Assembly: GCF_000013605.1 (NCBI RefSeq)
Contig: NC_007908.1
Location: forward strand, 3,844,001-3,908,000
DNA from: Rhodoferax ferrireducens T118
GTDB taxonomy: Bacteria > Pseudomonadota > Gammaproteobacteria > Burkholderiales > Burkholderiaceae_C
DNA length: 64,000 nucleotides
Direction: 5' to 3'
Shown here piece by piece: positions 53,075 through 61,813 of the stretch. Below the pieces are notes generated by a model. The model saw only the letters and a program-made list of their open reading frames with translations. It did no database searches and was not told the origin of the DNA. Made by a program: the position numbers and the translations under genes. How positions within the stretch are numbered: the first letter of the stretch is position 1; each line of letters begins with the position of its first letter.

Positions 53075-53103
53075 GACAATGGCCACCTTCCGGTGGCCTT
53101 GTC
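53075..53103. terminator. Hairpin between the binding protein gene and the convergent thioesterase gene
   Basis: GACAA-T-GGCCACC pairs with GGTGGCC-TTGTC around a TTCC loop, with a single bulged T. There is only a short T content after the stem on either strand. Its place between convergent genes supports a bidirectional terminator. Confidence 0.6.
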
Positions 53104-53120
53104 TCTGGACGCATGGATAA

Positions 53121-53609
53121 CTACGACATGATGTAGGCGCCGGAGCCGGTGGACAGCAACTTGCCGTCGGCGCCCAAAAATTCCATGCGGGTGGACGCCA
53201 CCCGCGAACCCAGACGCATGACTTGAGCCCGCAACTCAAAATACTCACCAATGCCTGGACGCAGATAGTCGACACGCAAATCGATGGTGCCGAGCTTGCC
53301 AAAGCGATGCAACCGCTGCAAGGGTGTCTCATCCATATGGCGTGCGCCAATGGCGGCCATCACGGCCAGGCCGCCCATGGCATCGAGCCCGGCGCTGATA
53401 ACGCCGCCGTGAAGCCGGTTGAAACTGAAGTGACCCACCAAGTCAGGCTTCATGTCGATGCGCCCCCGGACCTGGGTCGATTTGAGCGATGTGATCTTCA
53501 GGCCCAGCACCTGGTTGAAAACAATCATTTCCTCAAAGACTTTTTTCAGTCCGGTGACGAATTCGTCCTCGAACTCAACCTCTGGTTCAACTTCAATGTG
53601 TTTGGTCAT
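53121..53609 (-). CDS. PaaI-like hot-dog thioesterase
   Basis: The ATG at 53609 gives 162 residues. The hot-dog motif GHFSFNRLHGGVISAGLDAM contains the HGGVxxAxxD pattern of PaaI-type thioesterases, in which Asp or Glu activates water. GTIDLRVDYLRPGIGEYFEL follows. It would hydrolyse acyl-CoA esters, perhaps to free CoA when intermediates build up. It lies downstream of the acyl-CoA dehydrogenase gene on the same strand with only about ten bases between, so it belongs to the same operon. Confidence 0.88.
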   Translation of the reverse strand: MTKHIEVEPEVEFEDEFVTGLKKVFEEMIVFNQVLGLKITSLKSTQVRGRIDMKPDLVGHFSFNRLHGGVISAGLDAMGGLAVMAAIGARHMDETPLQRLHRFGKLGTIDLRVDYLRPGIGEYFELRAQVMRLGSRVASTRMEFLGADGKLLSTGSGAYIMS

Positions 53610-53619
53610 GGTCTGATTG

Positions 53620-54786
53620 TCACAACCCAAGCTGACGCGAGGCCAACTCTTTCATGATTTCTTCGGTACCGCCGCCAATCATCATCACCTTGACCTCACG
53701 GTAGATGCGCTCGCAGGCAACACCGCGCATGAAACCCATGCCGCCCAGAATCTGCACGCCCTGGTCGGCGCAGAACTGCATGGTCTGCGTTGCATGGTTC
53801 TTGAGCAGGCAGACCTGCGCGACCCACTCGGCGCCCTTCGCCGCCTTGTCTCCAGAATCGGCGCGCGCCGACACAGCGTTGAGCCAGGCGCGGGTGGATT
53901 CGATGCGCATCTTCATGTCCATCAGCTTGTGGCGAATCACTTGATGATCCACCAGTGCCATGCCAAAGGTCTTGCGCTGACGCGCCCAGGCCAGCGCCTC
54001 GTCATAGCAGCATTCTGAAAAACCCAGCGCCATGGCGGCCATGGACAAACGCTCACCGTTGAAATTGGTCAGGATCATCTTGAAACCCGCGCCTTCTTCG
54101 CCCACCAGATAGTGAGCGGGCACACGCACCCCGTCGAAGCGCAACTGTGCCGTGTCGGAGCACAGCCAGCCCATTTTTTTCAGTGGACTGCGCGACAAGC
54201 CCGGCGCATCACCCGGCACCATCAGCATCGAGATGCCGCCCGGGCCTTTGTCTTTCAGATCGGTGCGTACCGCCACCGTGAACCAGTCAGCCCGCATGCC
54301 GGACGTGATGAATATCTTGTCCCCATCCACCACGTACTCGTCACCCTCAAGCCGCGCTGTGGTACGCAGCGCCGACACATCGGTGCCCCCGCCGGGCTCT
54401 GTGATGGCCAGCGCCGCAATCTTTTCTCCGCGCAACACCGGCGGCACCACTTCCAGCTGCAACGCCGCACTGCCGTGCCGGATCAGCGGCGGCAATCCGA
54501 TGTTGTGGCTGAACAAACCGGCCATCAAGCCACCGCTGCCGCCAAAGCGCGCCAGCGCCACCGTCATGGCATTGCGCAAATGCCACGGGCTCGGTGTGCC
54601 GCCCAAGGCTTCGGGGTAACCCAGGGCCAGCCAACCCAGCTCGGCGGCATGGCGGTACAAGCGGCGCGGGAATTCACCCGCTTCTTCCCAATCGTTGAGA
54701 TGCGGAGCAATCTCGCTCAAAGCAAAACGGCGCGCCGCGTCCTCCAGCAGGCGCACATCCTCATCCAGAATCTCGGGCATCGGCAT
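53620..54786 (-). CDS. Acyl-CoA dehydrogenase
   Basis: The ATG at 54786, after AAGGAAAAT, gives 388 residues, the usual length; an ATG two codons later is possible. Motifs are IAALAITEPGGGTDVSALRT (FAD and substrate), DKIFITSGMRADWFTVAVRT, RKTFGMALVDHQVIRHKLMD and CADQGVQILGGMGFMRGVAC. A catalytic Glu is plausible in the C-terminal region near YREVKVMMIGGGTEEI. It introduces a double bond into an acyl-CoA using FAD and passes electrons to ETF. The operon with a thioesterase, an enoyl-CoA-reductase-like SDR and TetR is typical for acid degradation. Confidence 0.92.
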   Translation of the reverse strand: MPMPEILDEDVRLLEDAARRFALSEIAPHLNDWEEAGEFPRRLYRHAAELGWLALGYPEALGGTPSPWHLRNAMTVALARFGGSGGLMAGLFSHNIGLPPLIRHGSAALQLEVVPPVLRGEKIAALAITEPGGGTDVSALRTTARLEGDEYVVDGDKIFITSGMRADWFTVAVRTDLKDKGPGGISMLMVPGDAPGLSRSPLKKMGWLCSDTAQLRFDGVRVPAHYLVGEEGAGFKMILTNFNGERLSMAAMALGFSECCYDEALAWARQRKTFGMALVDHQVIRHKLMDMKMRIESTRAWLNAVSARADSGDKAAKGAEWVAQVCLLKNHATQTMQFCADQGVQILGGMGFMRGVACERIYREVKVMMIGGGTEEIMKELASRQLGL

Positions 54787-54835
54787 ATTTTCCTTGGCAG
54801 TGAATTTTGCTCTGGTCTGCGACAACGGGGGCCGT

Positions 54836-55720
54836 TCAGATCGACAAAACCTTAGGGCTCTGGGCGCGGTGAAAACCATTAAACGGCTTGATGGCATCGC
54901 GCTGCAACGCTTCCTTTGACGCCACCCGCATGGGCCAGCCCATGCGCACCTGCGGCCGGGCGCCGTCGATGCGCAGCGTGCTGCCGCTGATGAAAGCGGC
55001 CGCAGGGCTGAGCAGAAAAACAATACCGGCTGACGCTTCAGCCTCGGTACCAAAGCGTCCCAACGGAATGGTCTGGGTCATCTCGCGCAGCATCGGACCC
55101 ATCTCGGGCGGGTAATGGTCCATGCCACTGGAGGCGATGTAGCCGGGCGCCACCGCATTGACCCGCACCCCCCGACCGGCCCATTCCAGCGCAGCGGTTT
55201 CGGTGAAACTCACCATGCCGGCACGCGCCGCGCCACTGTGCCCCATGCCGGGCATGGAGCCCCACATGTCAGCCACAATATTGACGATACTGCCGCCATG
55301 CTTGGCCATGGACTGCAAAAAACACTCACGCGCCATCAAAAAACCACCGGTCAGGTTGGTGTTGAGCACCGCCTCCCAGCCTTTGGCGCTGATGGCTTCC
55401 AGCGGCATCATGTACTGGCCACCAGCGTTGTTGACCAGGCCGTCAATGCGCCCGTGCGCGGCCACCACGGCCGCTACCGTCTGCTTGACCGTCGGCTCCT
55501 GCCGAATGTCGCAGACATGAAAACTGGCGACGCCGCCGTCCTGGTAGATTTCATCGACCACGCTTTGCAGCTTGTCGGCCTTGCGCCCGATCAGCACCAC
55601 ATGCGCACCCAGCGCCGCCAGTTCATGCGCCACGCAACGGCCAATACCGGAGCCGCCGCCCGTCACCAGCATCACCTGACCCGCAAACAAACCCGGCGCG
55701 AAGACAGATTGATAGTTCAT
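54836..55720 (-). CDS. SDR-family protein of the 2-enoyl-CoA / dienoyl-CoA reductase type
   Basis: The 294-residue protein has the NADP motif VMLVTGGGSGIGRCVAHELA, NNAG at about residue 97 and VAPGYIASSG. At the place of the common YxxxK it reads HSGAARAGMVSFTETAALEW, as in peroxisomal trans-2-enoyl-CoA reductase and some dienoyl-CoA reductases. It is therefore more likely to reduce unsaturated acyl-CoA than alcohols. It has a C-terminal extension (FNGFHRAQSPKVLSI). Its start overlaps the TetR stop by one base, and the acyl-CoA dehydrogenase gene follows 49 bases downstream. Confidence 0.87.
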   Translation of the reverse strand: MNYQSVFAPGLFAGQVMLVTGGGSGIGRCVAHELAALGAHVVLIGRKADKLQSVVDEIYQDGGVASFHVCDIRQEPTVKQTVAAVVAAHGRIDGLVNNAGGQYMMPLEAISAKGWEAVLNTNLTGGFLMARECFLQSMAKHGGSIVNIVADMWGSMPGMGHSGAARAGMVSFTETAALEWAGRGVRVNAVAPGYIASSGMDHYPPEMGPMLREMTQTIPLGRFGTEAEASAGIVFLLSPAAAFISGSTLRIDGARPQVRMGWPMRVASKEALQRDAIKPFNGFHRAQSPKVLSI

Positions 55721-56403
55721 CAGGATTCCTTCAAAAACAAAGCCATGGCGGCATCGGCCAATTCATCCAGCGACGCGCCTTTTTTTTCATCGAACCACTG
55801 CACCGACCAGTTCAGCGCGCCCAGAATCAACAACCTTGAGAGCTTCACCGGGGCACGCAAATGGCCACTCGCGTGCAGGGCTTCGAGCACCGGCGTCCAG
55901 GCTGATTCGTAGGCCACTTGCAGCATGGCCAGCGACGCACGCTGGCGCGCATTCAAGGACCGATGTTCATACAGCATCACAGGGATGAAATCGTTGCCCG
56001 GCCCCAGCAATGTGTCGAAGTGGGCCCGGATCAGGCGCCGGATCTGCACCAGGGGTCCACTTGCCGCTGACGCTGACGCTGGACCATGCAGTGCATCGGC
56101 CTGGCGCGCCAGGGCCGAGCGCATGCCCTCCTCCATCACCGCCAGCAGCAGCGCATCCTTGCTTTTGAAGTGATAAAAAGGCGAGCCGCTGTGCATGCCG
56201 ACGGCAGCTGCGATGTCGCGCGTGCTGGTGGCATCAAAGCCTTTGTCACGAAACAGCCGGGCGGCTGCGGTGAGCAATTGATGCCGCCGGTTCCCGTCGT
56301 CGCGCTCGTCCTCGGTCTTGCGCGGGCGCCCGCGAGCGCGCTTGGGGGCAGGGTGGGCCAGCAGCCCGGATTCGTGATTAATGGGTGAGGCTGGAACAGT
56401 CAT
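55720..56403 (-). CDS. TetR-family transcriptional repressor
   Basis: The 227-residue protein has a basic, proline-rich N-terminal arm (KRARGRPRKTEDERDDGNRR), then the TetR helix-turn-helix LFRDKGFDATSTRDIAAAVG and MHSGSPFYHFKSKDALLLAV. The rest is a helical ligand domain. It heads the operon with the SDR, acyl-CoA dehydrogenase and thioesterase genes, and likely represses it until an acyl-CoA binds. A 14-bp inverted repeat lies about 33 bases upstream of its start. Confidence 0.9.
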   Translation of the reverse strand: MTVPASPINHESGLLAHPAPKRARGRPRKTEDERDDGNRRHQLLTAAARLFRDKGFDATSTRDIAAAVGMHSGSPFYHFKSKDALLLAVMEEGMRSALARQADALHGPASASAASGPLVQIRRLIRAHFDTLLGPGNDFIPVMLYEHRSLNARQRASLAMLQVAYESAWTPVLEALHASGHLRAPVKLSRLLILGALNWSVQWFDEKKGASLDELADAAMALFLKES

Positions 56404-56435
56404 TGCCCCGAAGCATACCCAGATTATTTATTTTT

Positions 56436-56449
56436 AGCAAGCGTTTGCT
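56436..56449. promoter_or_regulatory. inverted repeat AGCAA-GCGT-TTGCT, probable TetR operator
   Basis: Perfect five-base arms lie in an AT-rich stretch just before the TetR gene. A related word, GCAAGCGCTT, occurs at 61771 in front of the second enoyl-CoA hydratase gene. Both resemble operators of fatty-acid-responsive TetR proteins, but binding is inferred only. Confidence 0.5.
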
Positions 56450-56536
56450 TTGTGAAAATATTAAAGCAGAACTATCCTATTTTTTCAGGTCGACCCGCAG
56501 CTTTGCCGCCTAGCGCATGTGGGGCGCGCACCGAGC

Positions 56537-58270
56537 TCAACCAGTTACCTTGCGCACCACAGCACGACCCAGAGCACGGGCTTTTTGTTTGAGTGTAAAA
56601 CGCTGGAAGTTGGTCTTGACCACGCCTTCGGTAAACGCCGTGCGTTTGCTGTAATCCATGCTGACTTCCACAATCACCGGCTGACCTTTTTTGGCCATGG
56701 CGTTCGCTGCGGCAATCTGCTCGGTCAGGTCGGCATCGGTGGCAATCTTGAAGTATCCGGCGCCCACTGCGCGGGCCACCCCATCAATCACGATGGTGCT
56801 AAGCACCGTACACGGTTTTCGGTTGTACGGAATCTCCTGCGCCTGTGAAATCTGCGACAGCTCGCCATCGCAAAACACGTAATACACCACGCCCAGTTGG
56901 TACTGGGTAGCGGTGATGATTTCCATGCAGGTCATGCGAAAGCACCCGTCCCCGACGATGCAGTTCACCGGCACGTCCGGGCGTGCCAGCTTGGCACCCA
57001 TGGCGGCGGGGATGGAATAGCCCATGGCGTTGAAATCGCTCGGCAGAATGCCCGACTTGGCCGTCAAAATGGGCCAAAGTTCAGCGGTCAGGTAGGTGTG
57101 ATTGCCGTCGTCCACCACCGTCACGGCGTCTGCTGGCGTGGCGGCACGCAGCGCGTCAAAAAAGCGCGCCGGGTTGACGCGACCTTGGCTGTCGTGGTCG
57201 TACCAGGTTTGGCGGTAGGCTTTTTTGTCGGCGGCGATGCGGCCTGCCAATCCCGTCTCGGCACGCGCTGCAGGCTGGACCCTGCGCAAAGCGGCCAACA
57301 GTTGTGGCACCACCACCCTGGCGTCACCCTCAATTGCCACTTGGGCCGGGTAGTTGGCGTTGAAGACATGGGAGCAGATGTCAACGTGAATCAACTGCGA
57401 CGGTACCGTCAGGCCAAAACTCCCCGACGCGATTTCACCAAACCGGGTGCCGACGGCCAGCAGCACGTCGCAATCGACAAACGCGTTGCGTGCTGCCGGC
57501 ACCGCTGACGGCCCAAAGCTGAATCCCGCGTGTAATGGGTGGCTCGCCGGGAACACCGAGAAGCCTTGCAAGGTAGTGGCTACCGGGGCCTGCAGGTGGT
57601 CGGCCAAGGCCATCAATTCTGCTGAACAATCACGTGCGCCCCAGCCCACGAAGAGGCCCGGCTTCCTGGCGTTTTGCAGCAACGCCACGGCAGCATCAAT
57701 CGGGGTGGCTGCGGCCGGTTCCGGCAAGGCCGGGGCAGCCCAGCGCGGCAGTTCACCCACGTCATCGGGGAACATTTGTACATTCATCGGCAATTCGATA
57801 AACACCGGGCCGGGTTCTCCAGTGGTGGCCACTCGATAGGCTTCAAACAGCGTGGAGACCACATCGCGGGTGTGTTCAATCTTGTAGGTGGCTTTGGTGA
57901 TGCCCTTCATGAACTGGTGCAAATCCATCTCGTGCAATTGGAACTTCCAGTCAATGTCGGTGCGAATGCCGCCACAAATCACCAGCATGGGCACGCCGTC
58001 CAAAAAGGCTTCGCCAATGCCACTGGCTGCATGGGTCAGACCTGCGGCCGGCACCACCAGCAGCGTACCCACCGAATCCGACAGGCGGCTCAAACCATCG
58101 GCCATGAAGGAGGCACCACCTTCGTGGCTCACCAGCATGGGCGTGATCAGTTCTGACTTGTTGAGCTCGTCATAGAGCTCGGTGTTGTGCACTCCGGGGA
58201 TGCCAAAGGTGTATCGGATGCCCAGTTGCTCCAGGGCGTAACGTGCCAGCCATGCGCCAGTCTTTTTCAT
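56537..58270 (-). CDS. Thiamine diphosphate-dependent enzyme, acetolactate synthase-like
   Basis: ATG 58270, after GGAG, gives 577 residues with three domains: Pyr (residues 1-175), central, and PP. The activating Glu is in LVSHEGGASFMADGLSR. The diphosphate and Mg motif begins GDGCFRMTCMEIITATQYQL. The enzyme cleaves or joins C-C bonds next to a carbonyl; candidates are acetolactate synthase, 2-hydroxyacyl-CoA lyase or a 2-oxoacid decarboxylase. No regulatory subunit is present. It lies 41 bases downstream of the flavoprotein gene on the same strand. Confidence 0.85.
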   Translation of the reverse strand: MKKTGAWLARYALEQLGIRYTFGIPGVHNTELYDELNKSELITPMLVSHEGGASFMADGLSRLSDSVGTLLVVPAAGLTHAASGIGEAFLDGVPMLVICGGIRTDIDWKFQLHEMDLHQFMKGITKATYKIEHTRDVVSTLFEAYRVATTGEPGPVFIELPMNVQMFPDDVGELPRWAAPALPEPAAATPIDAAVALLQNARKPGLFVGWGARDCSAELMALADHLQAPVATTLQGFSVFPASHPLHAGFSFGPSAVPAARNAFVDCDVLLAVGTRFGEIASGSFGLTVPSQLIHVDICSHVFNANYPAQVAIEGDARVVVPQLLAALRRVQPAARAETGLAGRIAADKKAYRQTWYDHDSQGRVNPARFFDALRAATPADAVTVVDDGNHTYLTAELWPILTAKSGILPSDFNAMGYSIPAAMGAKLARPDVPVNCIVGDGCFRMTCMEIITATQYQLGVVYYVFCDGELSQISQAQEIPYNRKPCTVLSTIVIDGVARAVGAGYFKIATDADLTEQIAAANAMAKKGQPVIVEVSMDYSKRTAFTEGVVKTNFQRFTLKQKARALGRAVVRKVTG

Positions 58271-58311
58271 GCTGATGTCTCCAAAAAAATAATTGTCAAA
58301 GTTTCGGCCTG

Positions 58312-59937
58312 TCAGGCCCGCGACAGACCGCTGCCGGCGACGATGGAGCGTGCGGCAGAACGTGCCGTCAGGATGCAACCGGGCAGGAAGGTACCCTCCA
58401 GGGAGCGTTTTCCGCAAGCACCACCGCCGCCGAAGCCCGCAGCTTCGCCCACACAGTACAAGCCTTCCATCGCCTGGCCGCCGGCATCGAGCACCCGGCT
58501 TTGCAGGTCGGTCTGCAAGCCCCCCAGACTTTTGCGCGTAATGAGTTGCGTCTGGATGGCCATGAAAGGACCTGCCCCGCGCGCCTGCAGCGGTGCCGGC
58601 TTGCAGGTGCGCATCTTGTCAGGCCCCCAGTGGCGTGCGTGTTCGATGCGGCGGATCTGCTCGTCGTTGTAAAGTTTGTCGCCAAGCGCAAAGTTGGCGT
58701 CAAACGCATCCACAGTTTTCTGCAGGACGTCAGCGCGAACGTCATGGGTTCCGGCCAGCGCGTTCATCTTGGCGGCCAGTCCCGCCAGCGTATCGTCCAC
58801 CAGAAAATGACGGCTCTCGCAGAGCATCTGTTTCACCAACCGGTGATTGCCAAACAAGGTTTCTTTCAGGAACATCAAGGTCTGGTGGTCGCGAATGCGC
58901 TGGTTGTGTTCGGCGCCCGACAAGGCCAACTCCTTGATCGCGATGCGCCAGTTCAGCAGGTGCCAGACATAGGGCTTTTCCTGCGCCGCAACGCGCTGGC
59001 AAAGTGTGTGCGTGTCGAATCCCACCACCAGAGGTTCCGGCCCAATGCGTTCCCCCCGGTGGTTCAGCCACAGGGCCGACTTGCAGGGAATGATGGACAG
59101 GCCGTGGCCTTCAAAGTGGGGCTTTGGATGGGGCACACCCGCAGCGTAGTTCCACATTTCGCCAGCATGGGTGATCTGCGCACCAAGCCCTGCAACGAGG
59201 TGATGGAGTTTTCCATTGGCATACGGGTGGGCACCGTTGAGCATGCTTGCCGGCATGGGGCGGCCCTGGATCCAATTGGCTCGGGTTTGCTCCAGGCTGC
59301 CATTGATGCCGCCCATGGCCAGTACGACGGTTTGTGCTGCCATTTGCACATGTTGGCCGGTCGCGCGATTGATCGCATTGGCGCCAACCGTCACGCCATT
59401 GGTCGACTCCAGCTCCGTCACCTCGTGGTCGTGCAGGACGGTCAAACGGTTCCCGGTGTCGGCCTGGCGCATCAGCTCGATCATGCGCCGCGTCAGTCGC
59501 TGCGACGTGCCCCAGACGACGTGGTATCTCGGCAGTGTGTTGCCATTGCCCTGCATGCCACGTTCGACCCAATTCACCGCTGGCATGAAGGAGAGTCCGC
59601 TCTCCGTCAGCCAGTCATAGACCTGTACGCGCGAGTGCTCCACATAGTAGGACGCCCACTGGCGGGGCAGCACGTCGTCCTCAGCCAACTCGCCAAAGCG
59701 CAACCAGTCCCTGAGCGCAATTTCCGCAGAGTCCTTGATCTTCATGCGCCGCTGCACCGGGGTATCGACCAGTGCCATGCCGCCGAACGCCCACAAGGCC
59801 AAGCCCCCCAGTCGTTCGGGTGTGTCGCGGTCCACCAGGGTGACGGTTTTGCCAGCTCGCAGGCATTCGATGGCCGTCACGATGCCGGCCAGGCCACCGC
59901 CAATCACCAGCACGTCAGATTGAATCGCTTTTTGCAT
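58312..59937 (-). CDS. FAD-binding dehydrogenase of the COG3573 / KstD-like group
   Basis: The 541-residue flavoprotein starts with [20 protein letters not shown] and VTLVDRDTPERLGG, the FAD site. It has a long middle domain and a C-terminal FAD closure YCVGEAAGFGGGGACGKRSL followed by GTFLPGCILTARSAA. This resembles the FAD-binding dehydrogenase group near 3-ketosteroid delta-1-dehydrogenase and fumarate reductase flavoproteins. The substrate is unknown. It is the first gene of a two-gene operon with the ThDP enzyme and is divergent from the Crp/Fnr regulator gene. Confidence 0.85.
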   Translation of the reverse strand: MQKAIQSDVLVIGGGLAGIVTAIECLRAGKTVTLVDRDTPERLGGLALWAFGGMALVDTPVQRRMKIKDSAEIALRDWLRFGELAEDDVLPRQWASYYVEHSRVQVYDWLTESGLSFMPAVNWVERGMQGNGNTLPRYHVVWGTSQRLTRRMIELMRQADTGNRLTVLHDHEVTELESTNGVTVGANAINRATGQHVQMAAQTVVLAMGGINGSLEQTRANWIQGRPMPASMLNGAHPYANGKLHHLVAGLGAQITHAGEMWNYAAGVPHPKPHFEGHGLSIIPCKSALWLNHRGERIGPEPLVVGFDTHTLCQRVAAQEKPYVWHLLNWRIAIKELALSGAEHNQRIRDHQTLMFLKETLFGNHRLVKQMLCESRHFLVDDTLAGLAAKMNALAGTHDVRADVLQKTVDAFDANFALGDKLYNDEQIRRIEHARHWGPDKMRTCKPAPLQARGAGPFMAIQTQLITRKSLGGLQTDLQSRVLDAGGQAMEGLYCVGEAAGFGGGGACGKRSLEGTFLPGCILTARSAARSIVAGSGLSRA

Positions 59938-59965
59938 TGCTGTCTGCTTCCTTTGTTCAAGCGCG

Positions 59966-59980
59966 TTGACTGACTGTCAA
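59966..59980. promoter_or_regulatory. inverted repeat TTGAC-TGACT-GTCAA between divergent genes
   Basis: Perfect five-base arms with a five-base spacer lie 28 bases before the flavoprotein gene. On the minus strand the right arm forms part of CTTGACA, a -35-like word, so a protein bound here would cover the promoter. A half-matching FNR-like word (TTGATCTTGATCC on the minus strand) lies about 20 bases further. The divergent Crp/Fnr protein is the natural candidate. Confidence 0.4.
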
Positions 59981-60154
59981 GTTTCATTCCGGATCAAGAT
60001 CAAAAATCGCACGGTTGCCCCTTGGAAACCTCTGCCGTGATGCGCAGGTGCGATGGCCGCGCAGCGGTCTTCGCGGAGCTCCCCTCTCATAATTCCTCTA
60101 TGATCCGCCATCCCAACGACGCGCTATGTCGTGCACCCGACACAAGACGCAGAC

Positions 60155-60856
60155 ATGTCTACTCACATCAATCTCAAGTCTGATTTGGCCGCGTTGACTG
60201 TCGCAGGAGGCTGGTTCGCCTCCATACCACAGGCATTGCGGGAAGCGCTATTGGTCAATGCTGAAATCCGAACCATTGCAGCGGGCCAGCGCCTGTTTGC
60301 GCGAGGTGACGCACCTGACGGGATTTACTGCGTATTGACAGGTGTTGTCCGGGTGACGGGCATTACTGAAAATGGCCAGGAAGCCATCTTGGCCATGCTT
60401 GAATCGCCACAATGGTTTGGTGAGATTGCCTTGTTTGACAACGAGCCACGAACCCATGACGCATGGGCAGAGTCAGATGCGAAATTGCTCCGGGTTTCAC
60501 AACGAGCACTGGAGAAAATGTTGTCAGAGCGACCCGATGACTGGCGGCATTTTGGCCGTCTGCTGACACAGAAGTTACGCTCCGTCTTCGTTGCCATGGA
60601 GGACATCTTTCTCTTGCCACCTACTGCCCGACTGGCAAGAAGACTGTTGAGCATGGCCAAAGGCTACGGTGCCTGGACTGACCATACCAGCCGCGTGATT
60701 TCTATCTCGCAGGAACAGCTCGGACTGATGTTGTCGCTGTCCCGCCAGACCGTCAATCAATCTCTAAGGGAGCTGGAAGACGCGGGATCCATCCACCGCC
60801 ATCGAGGGTCCATCGAGATGGTGGACTTGCGCAAGCTCGAAGCGGCAGGCAGATGA
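60155..60856 (+). CDS. Crp/Fnr-family transcriptional regulator
   Basis: ATG 60155 gives 233 residues; a GTG at 60131 would add eight. The cyclic-nucleotide-like domain (residues 20-140) contains RLFARGDAPDGIYCVLTGVV and PQWFGEIALFDNEPRTHDAW. The C-terminal winged helix reads SISQEQLGLMLSLSRQTVNQ and SLRELEDAGSIHRHRG. No N-terminal cysteine set for an Fe-S cluster exists, so it is not a true FNR; cAMP-binding residues are not obviously complete. It probably controls the divergent flavoprotein and ThDP enzyme genes. Confidence 0.88.
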   Translation: MSTHINLKSDLAALTVAGGWFASIPQALREALLVNAEIRTIAAGQRLFARGDAPDGIYCVLTGVVRVTGITENGQEAILAMLESPQWFGEIALFDNEPRTHDAWAESDAKLLRVSQRALEKMLSERPDDWRHFGRLLTQKLRSVFVAMEDIFLLPPTARLARRLLSMAKGYGAWTDHTSRVISISQEQLGLMLSLSRQTVNQSLRELEDAGSIHRHRGSIEMVDLRKLEAAGR

Positions 60857-60926
60857 AGTTGCCGGTATTGACGTTGCTGTCAGTCCAATTCAGTTCAAGC
60901 CTGCTCAATTCTTCCAAGAACTATCA

Positions 60927-60976
60927 AGCTATTAAACTAATAGCAACTTACGCATATTAGACGGGGGCTAGAGCCC
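60927..60976 (+). repeat. AGCTAT-type dispersed intergenic repeat, copy e (most complete)
   Basis: AGCTATTAAACTAATAGC folds as a hairpin, then AACTTACGCATATTAGAC and GGGGGCTAGAGCCC, itself a small inverted repeat (GGGCTAGAGCCC). It lies between the Crp/Fnr gene and the convergent enoyl-CoA hydratase gene. It serves as the reference for the other four copies. Confidence 0.7.
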
Positions 60977-60984
60977 GATTTTGT

Positions 60985-61749
60985 CTAAGTTTTTGAAAAA
61001 TCCGGCTTGCGCTTTTCCATGAACGCCGTGAACGCCTCGCGTGCCGCCGGTTCGCGCAGCAGGCGGCCAAAGCTGGCGCCCTCTTCCACCATGCGCTCGG
61101 CGACCATGCCGGCCTGCCCTTTTTTCATCAGTCGCTTGGTTTCAATCAAGGCGCTCAGGGGTTTGGCGGCCAGCTTGCGGGCCTGGCGTTGCGCCAGCGC
61201 ATTGGCCTCGGACGGCGGCACAATGCGGCTGATCAGGCCCATCTCCAGCGCGGACTCGGCCAGGAACGGCTCACCCAACAGCAAGGCCTCGGCCGCACGG
61301 CCATAACCCATCAACTGCGGCGCCAGGTAACTTGATGCGGCTTCGGGGCACAGGCCCAGATTGACGAACGGCATGGAAAATGCCGCGTTGTCACCGGCAT
61401 AAACCAGATCGCAATGAAACAGCATGGTGGTGCCGATGCCCACGGCCGGGCCACAGACCGCCGCGACTATGGGTTTGGAAAAAGTGCTGATGGCGCGCAA
61501 AAAACGAAAAACCGGCGAGTCTTGCGTGGCCGCCTGCGCATGCAAAAAATCTCCAATGTCGTTGCCGGCACTGAAAATCGTCTCGTGCCCTTGAAAGACA
61601 AGGGCACGAAGCTGCGCGTCGGCTTGCGCCTGCTGCAAGGCGTCAGCCATGGCCGCATACATGGCCTGGGTGAAGGCGTTTTTTTTGCTCACACGATTCA
61701 GGGTGATGGTCATCACACCGGCGCTGGTATCGATCAATAAGTCCGTCAT
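60985..61749 (-). CDS. Enoyl-CoA hydratase/isomerase family protein
   Basis: The 254-residue crotonase has the oxyanion regions FQGHETIFSAGNDIGDFLHA and SKPIVAAVCGPAVGIGTTML, then PFVNLGLCPEAASSYLAPQL, with Glu at a catalytic position, and AKPLSALIETKRLMKKG near the C-terminus. The pattern fits enoyl-CoA hydratase or delta-isomerase (PaaG/EchA-like). It lies 64 bases downstream of a thioesterase-like gene on the same strand. A word similar to the TetR operator occurs about 20 bases before its start. Confidence 0.88.
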   Translation of the reverse strand: MTDLLIDTSAGVMTITLNRVSKKNAFTQAMYAAMADALQQAQADAQLRALVFQGHETIFSAGNDIGDFLHAQAATQDSPVFRFLRAISTFSKPIVAAVCGPAVGIGTTMLFHCDLVYAGDNAAFSMPFVNLGLCPEAASSYLAPQLMGYGRAAEALLLGEPFLAESALEMGLISRIVPPSEANALAQRQARKLAAKPLSALIETKRLMKKGQAGMVAERMVEEGASFGRLLREPAAREAFTAFMEKRKPDFSKT

Positions 61750-61813
61750 GTTGTCTCATTCAAGGTTTTTGCAAGCGCTTCGCGCACAGGATCCGGCCTG
61801 CCGTTGATGGGCA

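Noticed and set aside
58501..59973. 490-codon frame opposite the KstD-like flavoprotein gene
   Set aside because: Antisense shadow; the minus strand carries both FAD motifs and a good start.
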